A stretch of 64,000 nucleotides of DNA from Lethocerus indicus. Taxonomy: Eukaryota; Arthropoda; Insecta; Hemiptera; Belostomatidae. A program made the position numbers and the translations under genes. The notes below the pieces were generated by a model. That model was not told where the DNA came from and did no database searches. It saw nothing but the letters and a program-made list of their open reading frames with translations. The DNA is taken from assembly GCA_019843655.1 (NCBI GenBank), contig JACDQD010000010.1, positions 4,137,637-4,201,636 of the forward strand, read 5' to 3'. Positions 1-12,639 of this stretch are shown piece after piece. Each line of letters starts with the position of its first letter. Position 1 is the first letter of the stretch.

Positions 1-264
1 TTGTGAAAGGATATTTTACAGAGAAGACCAGTGTGAGGACGGGCGGATTTTGTGTATGTGAAACGCGTGGGGGACCCCTGTGATGGGTGTGATTGGCGCC
101 GGGGGCAGTGTCTGGCCTCGGAGTCGTGCTGTCCCCGGGCTACGGCCACGCTCATCGCTCCTCACTCCTCGCTCCTCACTCCTCACTCCTCACTCTTTGC
201 TCTCACCTCGCCCTTCTCATCACCAACCCCTGTCTGCAAGCCCTCCAGTAAAGGGGGACGATGA

Positions 265-835
265 ATGGGACCGGCATTACCAAATCAAAGTCGGACAATT
301 CCTATATTATTTTATATATATAAATCCCTGGCTAATCTAATATATATACTTTATTGTTTTTTGTTGCTTGTATGGATTTCAGCAATAGGGAAGTAATGAA
401 TTAGCCTGGGTACTTTAAAAACTGATATTTAAAACGTTTTCTCTTGATTGCGAACGTATACAAAATGTAATTGCATGAAAAACAGAGGATTGCTATTTTA
501 TAATTTTGTATACGTAATTTCTTTTATTATTTATACAGGCGCATCGAAGAAGTGTGCACTCGTGGAGAGGTAGACCCGTGTTCTATTACCGGCGATAGTT
601 CATTTTTCGAGTTCATTCTCTCTTCTCGGTTGGTCCGTCTCAAATGGCTGCATAGAATTCATAAGGAACAACTGATTGAAGACTCGCATTTAACCGATTT
701 TAAGATCAGCTCCGTACAGAGTTAGTCCGAGTACCGCTAGATTAACAAGGGAGGCGTTTCCGAATATGGCGAATCGCTGGAAAGCAATATAACTAATAAG
801 AGTTGTCCCGTTTGAAAATATAATTTATTGGTGGA
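265..835. other. AT-rich unique sequence
   Basis: Nothing beyond short TA-rich runs near 310-350. Confidence 0.4.
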
Positions 836-839
836 GCGG

Positions 840-2150
840 TGGCTGGGGCTCGGGTGACCTGCTCGATAATTGGAGTGGTGTAAACCGGTAGCGTGTCCCG
901 GTGGGGCGGCGTCATTAGTCAGCCCGGGCACTGGACCTAATCGCTCAACCGCGGTAGCCTCCGCAGCTCCTCCCGCCACTCATCCTTAATACCCCTCCTC
1001 CCCCCACCTCTTCATCCACCCCTACTCGGATGACACTCCTCAAGGACACCGTCAGTAGTCATTTTATTTCATACCCCCGTCTGTTTGGCGCCAATGAAAG
1101 TTTAGCTTCTATACTGGCGATCGGTTCTTAAAAATTATGGTTATAACTTTAAGGTTATAAGGGGATTTATTTCCCCTCAATCATTCCGTCGGTGTCTCCC
1201 CGCTTCGTTAAAGATTGACGTTGTCTGTTGACGGTGGGAGAACCAGTTGTATAATCGACTCGTCCGGAGATCGCTGGGAAAAATCCGATGATTTGCGTGT
1301 AGTAGCCAACGGCAAGAATGAGCTCACGAGGAATGAGTTGTTATTCAGTCGTACACTTTTAAGTTTCCCGCGAGAGTAAGTTGTGGGGTCGATGGCGAAA
1401 CATTGACACGCGTTTCCCGCAATAATGATGCAAGGTGTAAGAACTGTTGCTGCACACCTACTCACGATGGCGACAAACCGAAACCGGTCTGTCTTCCGGC
1501 CGCGAGCGAACCACGCGGGATTATCGCCGACGAAGGCGAATCCCTAATGCTCCGCCGGTAAATAACTTCGGCGTTATTTCCGTGACTATTCATTTGTAAA
1601 TTATTCGAAATGAAAAAACAAAAACACGAGTGGGCACGTCCCAAGAAAAGGGGGGAGGACGCGCATACATCATCGTGGGAACGTCATCTCGGGACTATGC
1701 ACGAGGGGGGGCCGCCCCCCGGGGCACCGCCGCATCATCAGATAGATAGATGGTTTCTTTGTCGTATAAATCATAGGTGTTGCTCTGTGTAGTACCAATG
1801 GGGGGCGGGGACCATCCTCAAGAGTTAATGGATTCGGCCCTCTCCGGGTCCCGGGCAAGACATCCGGCGACACCCACCGTTAAAGTCACCCCGGGGCGCA
1901 GCCAGCGCACGCACCCGCGCCCGCCCACACGCACCGGCTTCACCTTTTAACCGGTCCTCTCCATCTCCCATTCTAACTGTTTTTTACCCCGAGAGCCTTG
2001 ATTGTAATAATAACGGAAGAGATTGGAAAGTTGACCCGATTTCGGAGGACCTTCACGTGACATCTGCACTTTTCGCGTGCCCGCCCTCCTACCATCGTCA
2101 CGGCCCGGTTCTTAGCGCGAATCGACACTCGACATTCACACCCCGGGGCA
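840..2150. other. GC- and CpG-rich block, no gene
   Basis: Two islands (840-1040 and 1480-1930) plus a smaller one near 2040-2150. A G7/C6 dyad lies at about 1705-1720. At 1458-1492 CGATGGCGACAAACCGAAAC is followed by CGGTC, a decayed form of the family 1 core. Short open frames on both strands are low-stop artefacts. Confidence 0.5.
1725..1770 (+). repeat. possible fragment of repeat family 2
   Basis: Seen: TGGTTTCTTTGTCGT is identical over 15 bases to family 2 copy A, preceded by GCCGCATCATCAGATAGA, which is similar to its start. The rest does not align convincingly, so this may be chance. Confidence 0.25.
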
Positions 2151-2960
2151 ATATATGTAATTTTAATGCAAAACAGGATTTAAACATTAGTGATATTATT
2201 AAAATTATACTGCTCTTAATACGACTGTATTAATTGACGTTGTATATCTGAACGAAATATTCAGATGTTAATAAACTATGACATGTGATAAATATTTTTC
2301 AGTATTTATCTCTACAAACGAGATATAAATTATAATAAAATTTCCGTAAATAAAAATCTCACTGACAAAATTAATTTTATGGAGACGTGAATACTTCATG
2401 AAAACTAATGTCATTCAATACATATTCTGAGTAGGCAAGTAGAGACATGAGTTTTATTTTCATTAGTGTTCTGTGTCAAACATTATTGAGCGGTTTAACA
2501 ATGGCGACCAATGTACTGGACACAGCCCCACCTTATTTGCGTTAAGTTTTCCGATCGGAGGTTAGAGATCGGTATTTCAACACTTAACCGTCGCTTTCAT
2601 TTCACAACATGACGTATGCTCCATTTTAAATTACGAGGCGCCGAGACGTCGAGTGACGATAGCCCAACTGCGGGCAAATCGATGGTAAGTAATAGTCCAT
2701 AATAATGCGCTATCTACAATAAATAAAATGGACGTAACAACTTTGAAAAGAGGATGTAAATCACAGACCGCTTACTCCATAAATGCAGTTGTTGTCCTAC
2801 CTATTTCACAATGTGTTTGTTTTCCTTACGCAGTTCATTCGTAAAGGTACATCACTACAGATTTGTAGTAGGTTTAAGAGAGCCCTTTAAGCTAGAGCCA
2901 ACGCCTTAAACTACCACACTGAAGGATTATATTAATTGCGAAATAAATTAGAGCAAGTAT
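2151..2960. other. AT-rich unique sequence
   Basis: No gene or repeat recognised apart from a single ACAATGGCGACC word at about 2499. Confidence 0.4.
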
Positions 2961-2973
2961 ATACTGATTGACA

Positions 2974-2975
<2 letters not shown>

Positions 2976-3020
<45 letters not shown>
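2976..3020. repeat. (TA)n microsatellite
   Basis: About 22 uninterrupted TA units. Confidence 0.95.
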
Positions 3021-3021
<1 letters not shown>

Positions 3022-3229
3022 TTTTCCAGGGAACGAATTACACAAAGGACAGCGTGCTTTGTCCCAACCATACATAGTAATAAAGTACGGATAGTGCTTA
3101 GCTGGAATTATTTTCGATTAGGAAACGTATTTAATTTTATTTTTAAAGGATGTAAATGTTATCGATAAAACCTCTCCACTGAACTATTTAAATTTGCCGT
3201 CAGAGTGAATTTCCTGCCTCACACTTTGT

Positions 3230-3490
3230 TCGGCCCAGTACACGTAAGAGGAGGTGGTGTCTCAGTCCCATCCCCGGCGGTCAATCCGGGATTAGGAGGA
3301 ACACGAGAACGAGACAAGAGCACCCGGGGGTAAGAAAATGAGTAGTGAACGGTGGTGGGGGTGGCTAGAAGAGTGGCCGGGGGTTGAGGGTGGCCCGCAC
3401 CTCGTCTCTCCAATAAACAACCCTCTCCGTTCCCTAACACCAACTCCCACACTACCCTGGGGCTATCCCCCGTCTTTCGTGCCCTCACCG
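3230..3490. other. GC-rich island
   Basis: The minus-strand frame here (89 codons) overlaps the neighbouring TA array only at its upstream edge; its Pro/Thr-rich composition looks like GC bias, not protein. Confidence 0.4.
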
Positions 3491-3494
3491 GCCT

Positions 3495-3496
<2 letters not shown>

Positions 3497-3547
<51 letters not shown>
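3497..3547. repeat. (TA)n microsatellite
   Basis: About 25 TA units, directly after the GC-rich island 3230-3490. Confidence 0.95.
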
Positions 3548-3549
<2 letters not shown>

Positions 3550-4959
3550 GCTGCCGATCGCCTTTGATGTCGTATTCAATAGAAAGAAGGAATTCGGGGC
3601 GCGGGGCGGAGACGTCTATGAAATGGTAATGACTGATGAATAAGACTCTTCAGTTGAAAAAATATATTACGGAGGTAGGCGAGGGTTGTTTTTTTTTAGT
3701 AGACTCGACCCGGAGCGTTATGGGTGATGTCAGACGGAATTCAGACGGTTGAAGGCTGTAATATGCTCGACTTTATTTTTCGGTTAATTCTCATTTCTGG
3801 GTGGTATTTGGGTGTGAAATTATTGCTCCGTTTTCAGTCCGGACCCCTTTCATCCTATCGGGGAAGACAATCGAATTAGTTCGAGAAGATGTTCAGGTTT
3901 GTATTCAGCGAATGACGTCGAGAAACTAAATAGTATAGATTGTACATTTTAGGAGCGTTCGCGAGGTTTCGGAATATTACATCGAAGCTAAGGACTATTT
4001 TCCACTTTTCAGTAAAACGTCTAAGCAGCATTATTACAGACCCCCCGCCCAGAGATACCTGCAACTGATCCTAAGACATTAGGACTACAATTTGGCTCCG
4101 ATAATAGCCTAAGTAAACGGATTAGAACTGCTGAATAACGCAGGTATAGACAGGTGTATACAAACCGACAGCGAAACACCCGTTACCACCGGTACTCGGT
4201 TACGCTAAAAACCTGAGTTAAGAAACATACCACAGTAATACAAGTAGTAGACTTAGTGTATAAGTACTTTTTCTTTTAATGTTTAGTCTAAGGTACGTTA
4301 ATTGTCTTGTGAATGGAAGGCACCTAGTTACATCTCTAACGCAGCGTACCCCCAACCGGTTCACAGTATCATAAAATGAACCTGATAGTTTTATTCTTAC
4401 CCGATCCGACCTCTTATAATACCTTCCGAATTTGATTCATCAAGAACGAGTTGCAGTCCCAACTTGGCGGGGCGCAGCTCTCAATTAGTATTCCGGTGGG
4501 GGTGGAGGAGAGCCTATAAATAATTTATTTTCTTTAGCTCGAGATTCGGTCAAATCGTCTCAACTTGTTTCGATTCCCACCCTTGAAATTCCGAGACGTT
4601 TCGTCGTCGAGGCATTAAGGATGTCATACATATCACCGGAATGAAGGGAAAGATCTGTCTGATAAATGTTATAATTTAACACTATAAAACATAAAAAACA
4701 TGAAATATAGTCGCAAGGCGGGAATGACTGCAATATTCTTGGGTAGAAGTTGGTATCACCAACCGTCCTTCTTTTCTGAAGAAGACACTTGGCACTTGAG
4801 TAGTATACACGCAGAGCCAAGTTCCAGAATTAAAGGAAACCAAACGGAGCGGTTGAAGAATTAAGCTTAGATTGTATTGAGACGTCGGATGTTCGTGAAC
4901 GTGTTGAAAACTCGAGGCCGGATAATTATCTAAGGGGCGCGTTTACAATACGTGATGTG

Positions 4960-6310
4960 AAGAGTTGACCGCTTGGGAGGAGAGAAAATAGGACGTGGCT
5001 TTTGGCGGTCGGGACTGGTCCCGTCCCCAGGGCACCCCCCCCACCAGTTTTTCTTTTTTCTTTTTCAATTTTTTTTTCCCCCAAGGGACTCCGTTCCCAC
5101 GGTGTCCTCACGTAGGGCTCATCACCGGGCATTACACACCTACACGACCCGGCCTCGAAATTACATTCGAAATGTCAATTCCGAGATTTTTATCTTTTCC
5201 CCCTTTCAGCCCCGGGGGGGGAGAAGAAGAGGGGGGCTCAATTTATAATCGGAGGCGTTCCGTTGTTCCGCACACCTGTTCAAAATTTCAAACTCACGAA
5301 TAAAGAAGTCAAAGTGGAAATGTAAGAATACTACTTGCCCCTGCCTCAATGTTTTGCCTATGATCCTATCAGAGACACACAACTTCCATTCAAAATCTTT
5401 TGACCCTGAAGCTTAAGTTCTATAGTTAAGTAGTTTCTAGTTAGGCTCAATAAAAATTAAGGAGACTTATAAATATAAACTGTAAACCTCAAGCTGAAAT
5501 GCACTTTTTTTTAGCAGTTTACTTCTAAATAATTGGAGATTAACTCGTTTTAATAAAGCAATAACTCTCAAGAATGATTACGCCTTCAATCTTTTACACT
5601 AACCAAGTGCCGATTCATAGTTCTTTGACCTATATCGGTCTAATTAAAAGTACCAAGCCAAAAGTTCCCCCTATTCATCAAATTAAGCTTATGTTATATG
5701 ATGTGAAGAAATGACTGCCCAAACGTTGGTGCAAAACGGGTTTTAATGCCAAATTTTGAACAAACCATGTGTGATAGTCCAGTGAAAAGAATTCATTTAA
5801 AGCTCGGATTGAAAAAATGCCCGTCCTTCCTATAGGGCTCTGTTGAAGGTCTTGGGGATAGGAAATAAAAATAAAGTGGCTCTACCTTGTGGAACAAGTC
5901 GTCGAAATTAAAAGAGCGGTCTAGGGTATGGGGGTGTAAGGGGTGGGGGATGGGGGTCGAGCTGTTTCCCTAATTCCGTTTTGGGGCCGCCTCATATCCG
6001 CTCGAAAATGAGTGTTGTTGCCCCAGGGCCGCATCGACGGATCCGCCCGATCGCCTGGAAAAACCGCCCCCCTCACTCGGGAAAATTCTACCCCGACAAT
6101 TTTCCAGCAAAGTCCGTTCTCCGGATATTGATGGGACTTCCCCCACCTCCAGCCCCGCAACAACCCCAAAGGCCCGTCGTCTAATTCCCCCACGGCAAAA
6201 GCCAGACCCCCCCCCTTCCACCATCGCCGCAACTTCTGCTCGATCGAAATTCCTTTTAAAAGGAGTTTTAACCGGCCGATATCTAACCCCGGGAGGGGGA
6301 TGGGGAGAAG
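4960..6310. other. two GC-rich islands with AT-rich spacer
   Basis: Islands at 4960-5250 (with T-rich and CCCC runs) and 5920-6310; the spacer 5260-5920 is AT-rich and featureless. The overlapping 103- and 117-codon minus frames in 5920-6323 share the same bases in different phases and have no recognisable domain. Confidence 0.45.
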
Positions 6311-7254
6311 GAAAGGAGGCCAAATTATAAATAACTATAAATATCTTTTATATTTCCGGAAGACAGTTTTCTTTCAATTAACTTCGAGGTTGATTCGCGA
6401 AAAGGTATCAGGGCGAACGGAACAGTGTGTGGCGTTTCCAGCATCCCCCTGTTAAATTTAATTTTAAAATCACATAAGTGTTAAAGGTATAAGGTTATTT
6501 TTATTTTATAAGCATAAAATTTCAACCCATTATTCGTATAAAGACACATCTTTGCACCATATATTTTGTGATGAACGAATTTATAGTTCATCTATATTAT
6601 CTAATTAACAAATCGAATCCTTCTATATAGCCGTATTCCACAAATACCTCAATATACTAAGCGCTGTAATAGTTAAAGCAGGGCGATCCCGTAGTACGAC
6701 TACAGGCTGTAACAATGAGGCGGTGTACCGAGAGCCGGGATAGCATCATCCATTTCCGTATGGAAACTGTTATTGTAGCGCATTATTCTGCCCGGTCGGT
6801 GCGAGACGAGGAGCTGAGTTAGTGAACGGGTAGCGGCGGGATCGCTAATTAAACCGACCTATCGGATTTCCTCCCGCATCCCCAATAACACGCATCATCC
6901 CAAGTCCCCTAAGCCCCCGTGTGTTTAACGCCAAAGTACAACTTCATACACGCGATAGCGCACAGTAAACATTCATTATTTCCGCAACTGTATTAGTTAT
7001 TTGGGTAACGGCTGATGTTTTATTTTGACTACTGCCAAAGAAACAGTACAAACATTTATGATATAATGATAACCGGTGTTTGAAAGAAAATAAACTGGGT
7101 ATTATGCAACTTCGCTGGGTAAAAATTTCGCTTTGAAAAAAATACATTACGAGTCAAAATGACGCTTCTTTACTAATGCGCGTTAAACATGTAGAATATG
7201 GCCTAGGCATCCCTCCAAATCTAGATGAGCTCGAATATACTACCAAACATTTAT

Positions 7255-7700
7255 AATCGACGAGGGCTGAGAAAAAACAATTATCCCATTCTCGCTGGAT
7301 TCTCTCGCGTCCGAACAAGCGTTCGACGTTCGAAAACGGAGCCCTTCGCGCCGATATTCTATTTGCAATTGAAATGGGTTGTGGCGAACATAATTTTTCA
7401 TCCGATTAGATGTAAATCAATGCCCTCCACCTGGGGTATCTGATTAAACGGCCGGTTGATGAATAGTATCCGGGCCGGCTCTCTGATCTTTAAAACAACG
7501 TCCGATCGCCATATAGACGCCGATAAAAGGGTAGAACCCCCCGAGACAACAATACGGCGATCCGCGTGAATATAAAATGTCAGGTCGCTCCGACCCTCGG
7601 CCCCCGGCTCCCATTGGCCGGCCAGACGGCCAATCAAATTTGCTGTTACAATTCCGTCGAATCGCCCGCCGGTTTAGAGACCGGCACCGTATAATACTCA
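7255..7700. other. CpG-rich island
   Basis: Dense CpG with interspersed ATTA and AATT cores. Contains the inverted CCAAT pair. Candidate cis-regulatory element by composition only. Confidence 0.45.
7613..7634. promoter_or_regulatory. paired inverted CCAAT motifs
   Basis: Seen: ATTGGCCG, a 6-nt spacer, then CGGCCAAT. Two CCAAT boxes face each other in a CpG-rich island. Known: CCAAT pairs are typical NF-Y sites. Inference only; could mark an unmethylated promoter or enhancer. No TATA box or initiator nearby was convincing. Confidence 0.35.
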
Positions 7701-9079
7701 GCCCGTAAGATTAGTAAACTACGAACATCTTATCAATGAACACGTTTTAATACCACTGCAATTATGGAAATTGTGATCGAACTCGAATGGCTATAAGAAT
7801 TAGCATGTTCGCGGCATTGAGTTTTTTCCAGGAAGTAAATTCGAAACGTAAAGAAAGGAAGGCCGCGTCATATTTTATTCAGTCCTTATAAACTATAGCA
7901 TTCTACAAATCAATCTCGAATTGTTAAAACAAAGTCATAACAAGGACCTCGAGTATTGAAAATCAAGAAATTTCATGAGATACATAAATATTCGTTAATG
8001 TTATTTATACGATAATTCCTTCAAAGTATTTCTATTAATATGCCTTTACTGGTATATTAAATAGAATAGGTTTACGAACACGCATTACGAGTTATGTGTA
8101 CATAGGGCGAAATGTAATTCTTATTCGTTTGATGTAAATTGTAAACATTGTATATTATACGTTCAAAATTATAACTGTAATGATCAGAATTAGTTTCAAT
8201 AAAAAATAGGTAAAAAAAATTAAAATGGAACGTAAGTGTAGGTTGTGCAATTTACAGACGTACTGGGGTGACGATAAGATCAAACCAGGTTACGATGTAA
8301 CAAACTATAAAAAAGTATCATTCCCACTAATTCCCATTAATACTAATGATTATTGTTTCTATACTGTTACACTACTGGTTGTATACCCGTTGGTACTATT
8401 AAAGTAAGCAGAAAAACGCCAGATATTTGGGCAAACGATCATCACTATAAATACACGGGCCGTTGGATCAGAGCGGCTTTCCCATTATTAGAAAGGCAGA
8501 ACCGTGGGGCGCTAAATACCCGCAAAACGGGCGGCCTCAATCATTGGCACCGGCACAGACCTTGTTGTTATGGGCACGACTTAACGTTTTAAAAGGTTAT
8601 GTATCTAGTGGGTTTTGGTCGGTTAGAAAGAATCGAATCGACGTAGCCGGAAGGTAATAAATAGGCAACATACAAAAAAAACGTGTGTATTGGCTGAGGG
8701 TAAACATGTGTTTAGACTGTCACTTATTAAAAATTTATTATCGGCAGTAACCTGTACCCCAGAATACCTAGATTGTCAAACTATAATGTACGTACAGGAA
8801 TATTACAAAGGCCGTAAAATGAGCCCTTGCTCATTTGATTAATAAATTATCGAATTCGATTCATTATTACTTTCGTTATTGTCGCATTAATCAACATAAA
8901 CCGAAGTAGACCGAAGCCAAAACTCAGCTCATGACATTCAGAGAGTTATTCGACTTTAATCGAATGAATTGAAACGTGAAAATGGAAATCAACCAAGGAT
9001 TAAATTGTAGTACACAAAAACATGGATGGAACAGAACGGGAACGAACGTACTGTTTTTGTTCACTCGTGGGATTTTATG
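7701..9079. other. AT-rich unique sequence
   Basis: AT-rich with a moderate patch at 8460-8660 open in two frames; no domain. Confidence 0.4.
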
Positions 9080-9520
9080 TAACCACGCTTCTATTCAGAT
9101 CGAAAATGGTTTTTAGCCGCGACCACTAGCACCACTTTTGCCCATTTCCCGGTAGTGGAAATTCAAGTTCCGGTCGCGGAAACCTTCGCTCATTTATCCG
9201 CGGTATATGTTACTGACAATGGCGAAACGCCGAAACTGTCCTACTGAACCATGCGCTTTCCCCGTCCTCCCATAACGAACAGTGCGAACTGTCCGTTGTT
9301 AATCCTTTATTAATACCATAACGGGGTATCGGACGAGAGGTGAAAAACGGCCGCCACCGTTGTATAGTGCGTGGGCCGAGGCGGGAGCAGAAAAATAACT
9401 GGTTTATAATTTAGGCGGTAGCCGTATTGTGGATTGTGAAGCGAGGTAGCCCCATGCCCCGGGGGCCACAACAGCCCACTACTTGCTGCTCATCGCTAAT
9501 CTTTCACCGGCCCCATTAGC
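9080..9520. other. CpG-rich island with decayed family 1 core
   Basis: At 9210-9236 TACTGACAATGGCGAAACGC is followed by CGAAACT, which resembles the stem-loop core of family 1 with a 4-bp GGCG/CGCC stem. The rest is unique. Confidence 0.4.
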
Positions 9521-9821
9521 CATATCAATGTCTCCAATATTGGATCCCCCAATCAGACATATCTACCCAATATCGATGATATTCGGTCTCATTTTTTCCA
9601 AAATGCATTGTTCGCTTAATTGCACGTGCCTGTGTTGAGAAATCGGGGCTGGAAGCGACTGAATTATCCCGATTTTCATCACCCAAAACGAATCGACTGC
9701 TCAAAAGAGTAGACTTGAACTGGAAATTAGGACTACTAAGATCATTACTAAATATAACAAATTCGAGGAAATACGGCATTGAATAATGGGATCCCATCGA
9801 GACATCCAATATCGCTCTCAT

Positions 9822-9828
<7 letters not shown>

Positions 9829-9874
<46 letters not shown>
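9829..9874. repeat. (TA)n microsatellite
   Basis: About 23 TA units following TTTATATG. Confidence 0.95.
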
Positions 9875-9878
<4 letters not shown>

Positions 9879-10922
9879 ATGAAAAATGAAAGTTTCTAGA
9901 TAACCGAACGCAGAAAGACTTTCATTCTGTAATCAATCCCGATTCTATTATAAAGGTAAATATACATCGTAATTGTTAAATCGATGGAATATCTATTATA
10001 ATGTGCAGGTATTGTGTTCATTCGTTCACAGAATTTATGTCCTACAAAGCCGCTTATTCCTCTGTTTACTACATGGATTTTCCCCTTACTCGACCTACAT
10101 CCATATATTTTGTATATATGCATTTTCCAATATTACTCGGATTATTCCAGAACTTGCACTATTCTATATATCAAATAATGGAACTAAATAAATGTTATAT
10201 TTGAATAAGCGAGCTTGGGTGAATGTCCAGGGGTTGATTATATAATACTGAATAATTAATTTTCGAATAGTAATATAATGCATACATTATATAATATGTG
10301 CATGAATTGAAAATTGCCCCCGCACCGAATTATACTCCCGTATAATAATAGGGGCAATTAATTAGTTGTATTTGAACCGTGTTGAACCAAAATAAAAGGG
10401 ATCGAAACAGGCCTAGTTTTGAGAAAAACGGAAAACATTCAAATATTTATATTTACGAAATAAAGTAAACACCCCATTGTATGGTGCCTTAACAGTGGTC
10501 CGTAATTAGCCCAGAATTGAAAATTATCCTTATTTCTATATTTAGAAGTAAAAATTGGATGCCTACTGCACTTGACTAAATAATTAAGTGGCTTCGCACT
10601 GACCTCATTTGCGCTATCGTCTGTGAAATCTCGAGCTCTAATTGTCTACTATAGGAGGTTCTCCAAATCCAGCTTTGGCAATACCTGTAACAGAAACAAA
10701 AGCGGAAATCATTTATCTCAATCATCAACTTCAGTACGCAGTACACTACACGCAGAAAATGGCTCTGATATTATTAATAATATTTTCCTACACAAAGCTT
10801 TGTGTTACATACGAATGTCTGTTAAGAATTTAACGCAATAATTTTAGGATTGTAAATTACTGAACATAAACTTGAATATATGACAGACCAAAACGTTTTC
10901 GTCGGAATATAAAATATCATCA

Positions 10923-10940
10923 CAACCAACATGTTGGTTG
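10923..10940. repeat. 18-bp perfect palindrome
   Basis: CAACCAACATGTTGGTTG reads identically on both strands; it lies 20 bp left of a (TA)n array. Confidence 0.85.
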
Positions 10941-10957
10941 GGAGAAAACCCCTCTTC

Positions 10958-10960
<3 letters not shown>

Positions 10961-11018
<58 letters not shown>
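10961..11018. repeat. (TA)n microsatellite
   Basis: About 29 TA units, 20 bp left of family 1 copy 1 and 20 bp right of an 18-bp palindrome. Confidence 0.95.
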
Positions 11019-11021
<3 letters not shown>

Positions 11022-11038
11022 GAAAGGATACGCATTAA

Positions 11039-11270
11039 CATACATTTCGTGTATTTCTGTCTCCTTTCGCTGGTTTGGTCTTTTGCTAGACCGGTTTCGG
11101 CTGCTCGCCATCTTCAGTAGCGGTGTTAGTCACTTTTGGTACTTTGGATGTTTTCTGGGCATCCTCTCTGCACTGTCACTGTCACTTGAGAGGAGACAGA
11201 AACACACACGAAACATCTACGGTATTTCAACCCCTCGCAGACCACAAAACAGGCATTTTAAACTAGATAA
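11039..11270 (+). mobile_element. foldback/inverted-dimer repeat, family 1, copy 1
   Basis: Seen: the element opens near 11045 with TTTCGTG, TTTCTGTCTCC and TTTGGTCTTTTGCTAGACCG. It continues with GGTTTCGGCTGCTCGCCATC and CACTGTCACTGTCACTT, then ends with the reverse complement of its beginning (GAGAGGAGACAGAAACACAC to about 11214). A tail GGTATTTCAACCCCTCGCAG to ACAAAACAGG follows and is shared with the other copies. GCATTAA occurs on both sides (11032-11038 and 11271-11277) and may be a target-site duplication. A (TA)n array ends 20 bp upstream at 11018. There is no coding capacity. Family: non-autonomous; the inverted-dimer arrangement is reminiscent of Penelope-like element termini or foldback elements, but no protein evidence supports either. 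Confidence 0.7.
11085..11121 (-). ncRNA. hammerhead-like fold in family 1 copy 1
   Basis: Seen on the minus strand: GCUA, CUGAAGA, U, GGC, GAGCA, GCC, GAAAC, CG, GUC, UAGC. Core boxes are identical to copy 5. Stem I (GCUA with UAGC) is perfectly Watson-Crick. The equivalent segment of copy 2 (12367-12403, minus) keeps stem I by wobble (GUUA with UAGC), but its core reads CUGGAGU and would be dead. The same reservations apply, especially the extra U at the base of stem II. Confidence 0.35.
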
Positions 11271-11344
11271 GCATTAATATTAAGTATATTCGTCACTTAT
11301 ATTATCTTCGCCAATATAAAGTTTACGGCAATGTTTTTATCCAC

Positions 11345-11560
11345 CGCGAAAAGGAAGTGGTGGAAAAATTGGTGCCGACGGAGGGGGACACCTGGGGGCG
11401 AGGCCCGAGGGGCCGGCACAGAAAAAAACAAAAAATAAAGAGAAAGTCCAGAAGTAGAAGAGTGTTTTCTATGATGGGCCAAGATATTGGTCGGGGGTGG
11501 GGTGCCGCCCCCGGGACCGCCCCCCGGCACAACAAACTTCACCCGCTATTGTTTACAATA
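11345..11560. other. GC-rich island between the two foldback copies
   Basis: Several GC-rich dyads: GTGCCG/CGGCAC spanning about 11500-11528, and GGCCC/GGGCC near 11401-11413. Open on both strands by composition. No gene. Confidence 0.4.
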
Positions 11561-12320
11561 CAGGCACCCAACTTCGGCTTTCGGACTCTTTTTTTTGTTT
11601 TATCCATCCGATGTATTAGGGTTCCAAATCCTATTTCCTCATTATCCTAAACCCGCGGTGAGCAATGGGTCCCCCTCGACCTTTTGAGGTATCGTGAGAA
11701 ATAATTCAAAGAAATTTATTTGATAATAAAAAAAACAACGCTTTTAACGCGTTGAAACGCAAATTTAAACGCTAATATTTATTATAGTGTTTCAGTTTAT
11801 GATAGAAAAAAAAGTTGAAGATTATCGCGGAGTCAAAAAACTGTGATTATAACTCCAACTTAGATTAAATTGAGCGATCTTGAAAATGGCGCCAGTACTA
11901 AAAACTAACGATTAAGTACACAAAAGTAAGTACATGAAATAAGCCCGACGTTACAAAAGAAGTGCCGCGGCACGTGCATGCCTCTCTTCATATCGGATGC
12001 AACCGTCTGCACGGTCGAAACGACGCCACGATATCGAATAATCTGTTTAATAATAATGATAATTGCCGGTCCGAATGACACCATTAAAAGTGTTGTAGAA
12101 AGTTGAACGTGTTATAACCGAGGGTGGCAGCACTCGAGCAACTTAGAAAACCTCCTGTAGTTTTATCTCAACTACCCAACTTACGGAGCCAATAACAGTT
12201 TCATCAGTCGTTAGCCGTTAATTCAGAAATTCAGGCACAGCCCGGGGTACCGCCGTGGGCTCGTGTTCACACACTACCTCAACTATACTTGTTAATGGAA
12301 TATTTTAATATAAAATTACC

Positions 12321-12580
12321 GTAGGTTTCGTGTGTTTCTGTCTCCTCTCGCTTTTTTTGGTCTTTTGCTAGACCAGTTTCGGCTGCTCGCCAACTCCAGT
12401 AACGGTGTCCAGTCACTTTTGGCACTTTGGATGTCTTTTTGGCATCCTCACTGCACTGTCACTGTCACTTGTACTGACACTTGTACCGGTCTAGCAAAAG
12501 ACCAAGAAAAGCGAGAGGAGACAGAAACACTACGGTATTCCAACACCTCGCAGACCACAAAACAGTTATTTTAAACTATA
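12321..12580 (+). mobile_element. foldback/inverted-dimer repeat, family 1, copy 2
   Basis: Seen: the most complete palindromic copy. The left arm at 12332-12374 (GTGTTTCTGTCTCCTCTCGC to GCTAGACC) is matched by the right arm at 12488-12530 (GGTCTAGCAAAAGACC to GAGACAGAAACAC), with about 110 bp between them. The shared tail (TACGGTATTCCAACACCTCG, ACCACAAAACAG) follows to about 12580 and is succeeded at once by a (TA)n array at 12594-12632. It lies 1.05 kb from copy 1 in the same orientation. Copy 1 has a TA array on its left and copy 2 on its right, so the pair is bracketed by TA arrays. No open frame of note. Confidence 0.72.
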
Positions 12581-12590
12581 AACCTTTATA

Positions 12591-12593
<3 letters not shown>

Positions 12594-12632
<39 letters not shown>
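12594..12632. repeat. (TA)n microsatellite
   Basis: About 19 TA units, abutting the right end of family 1 copy 2. Confidence 0.95.
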
Positions 12633-12637
<5 letters not shown>

Positions 12638-12639
12638 CA

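Noticed and set aside
1705..1720. G7/C6 run as a possible terminator hairpin
   Set aside because: No gene upstream and no T tract; a composition effect in a GC island.
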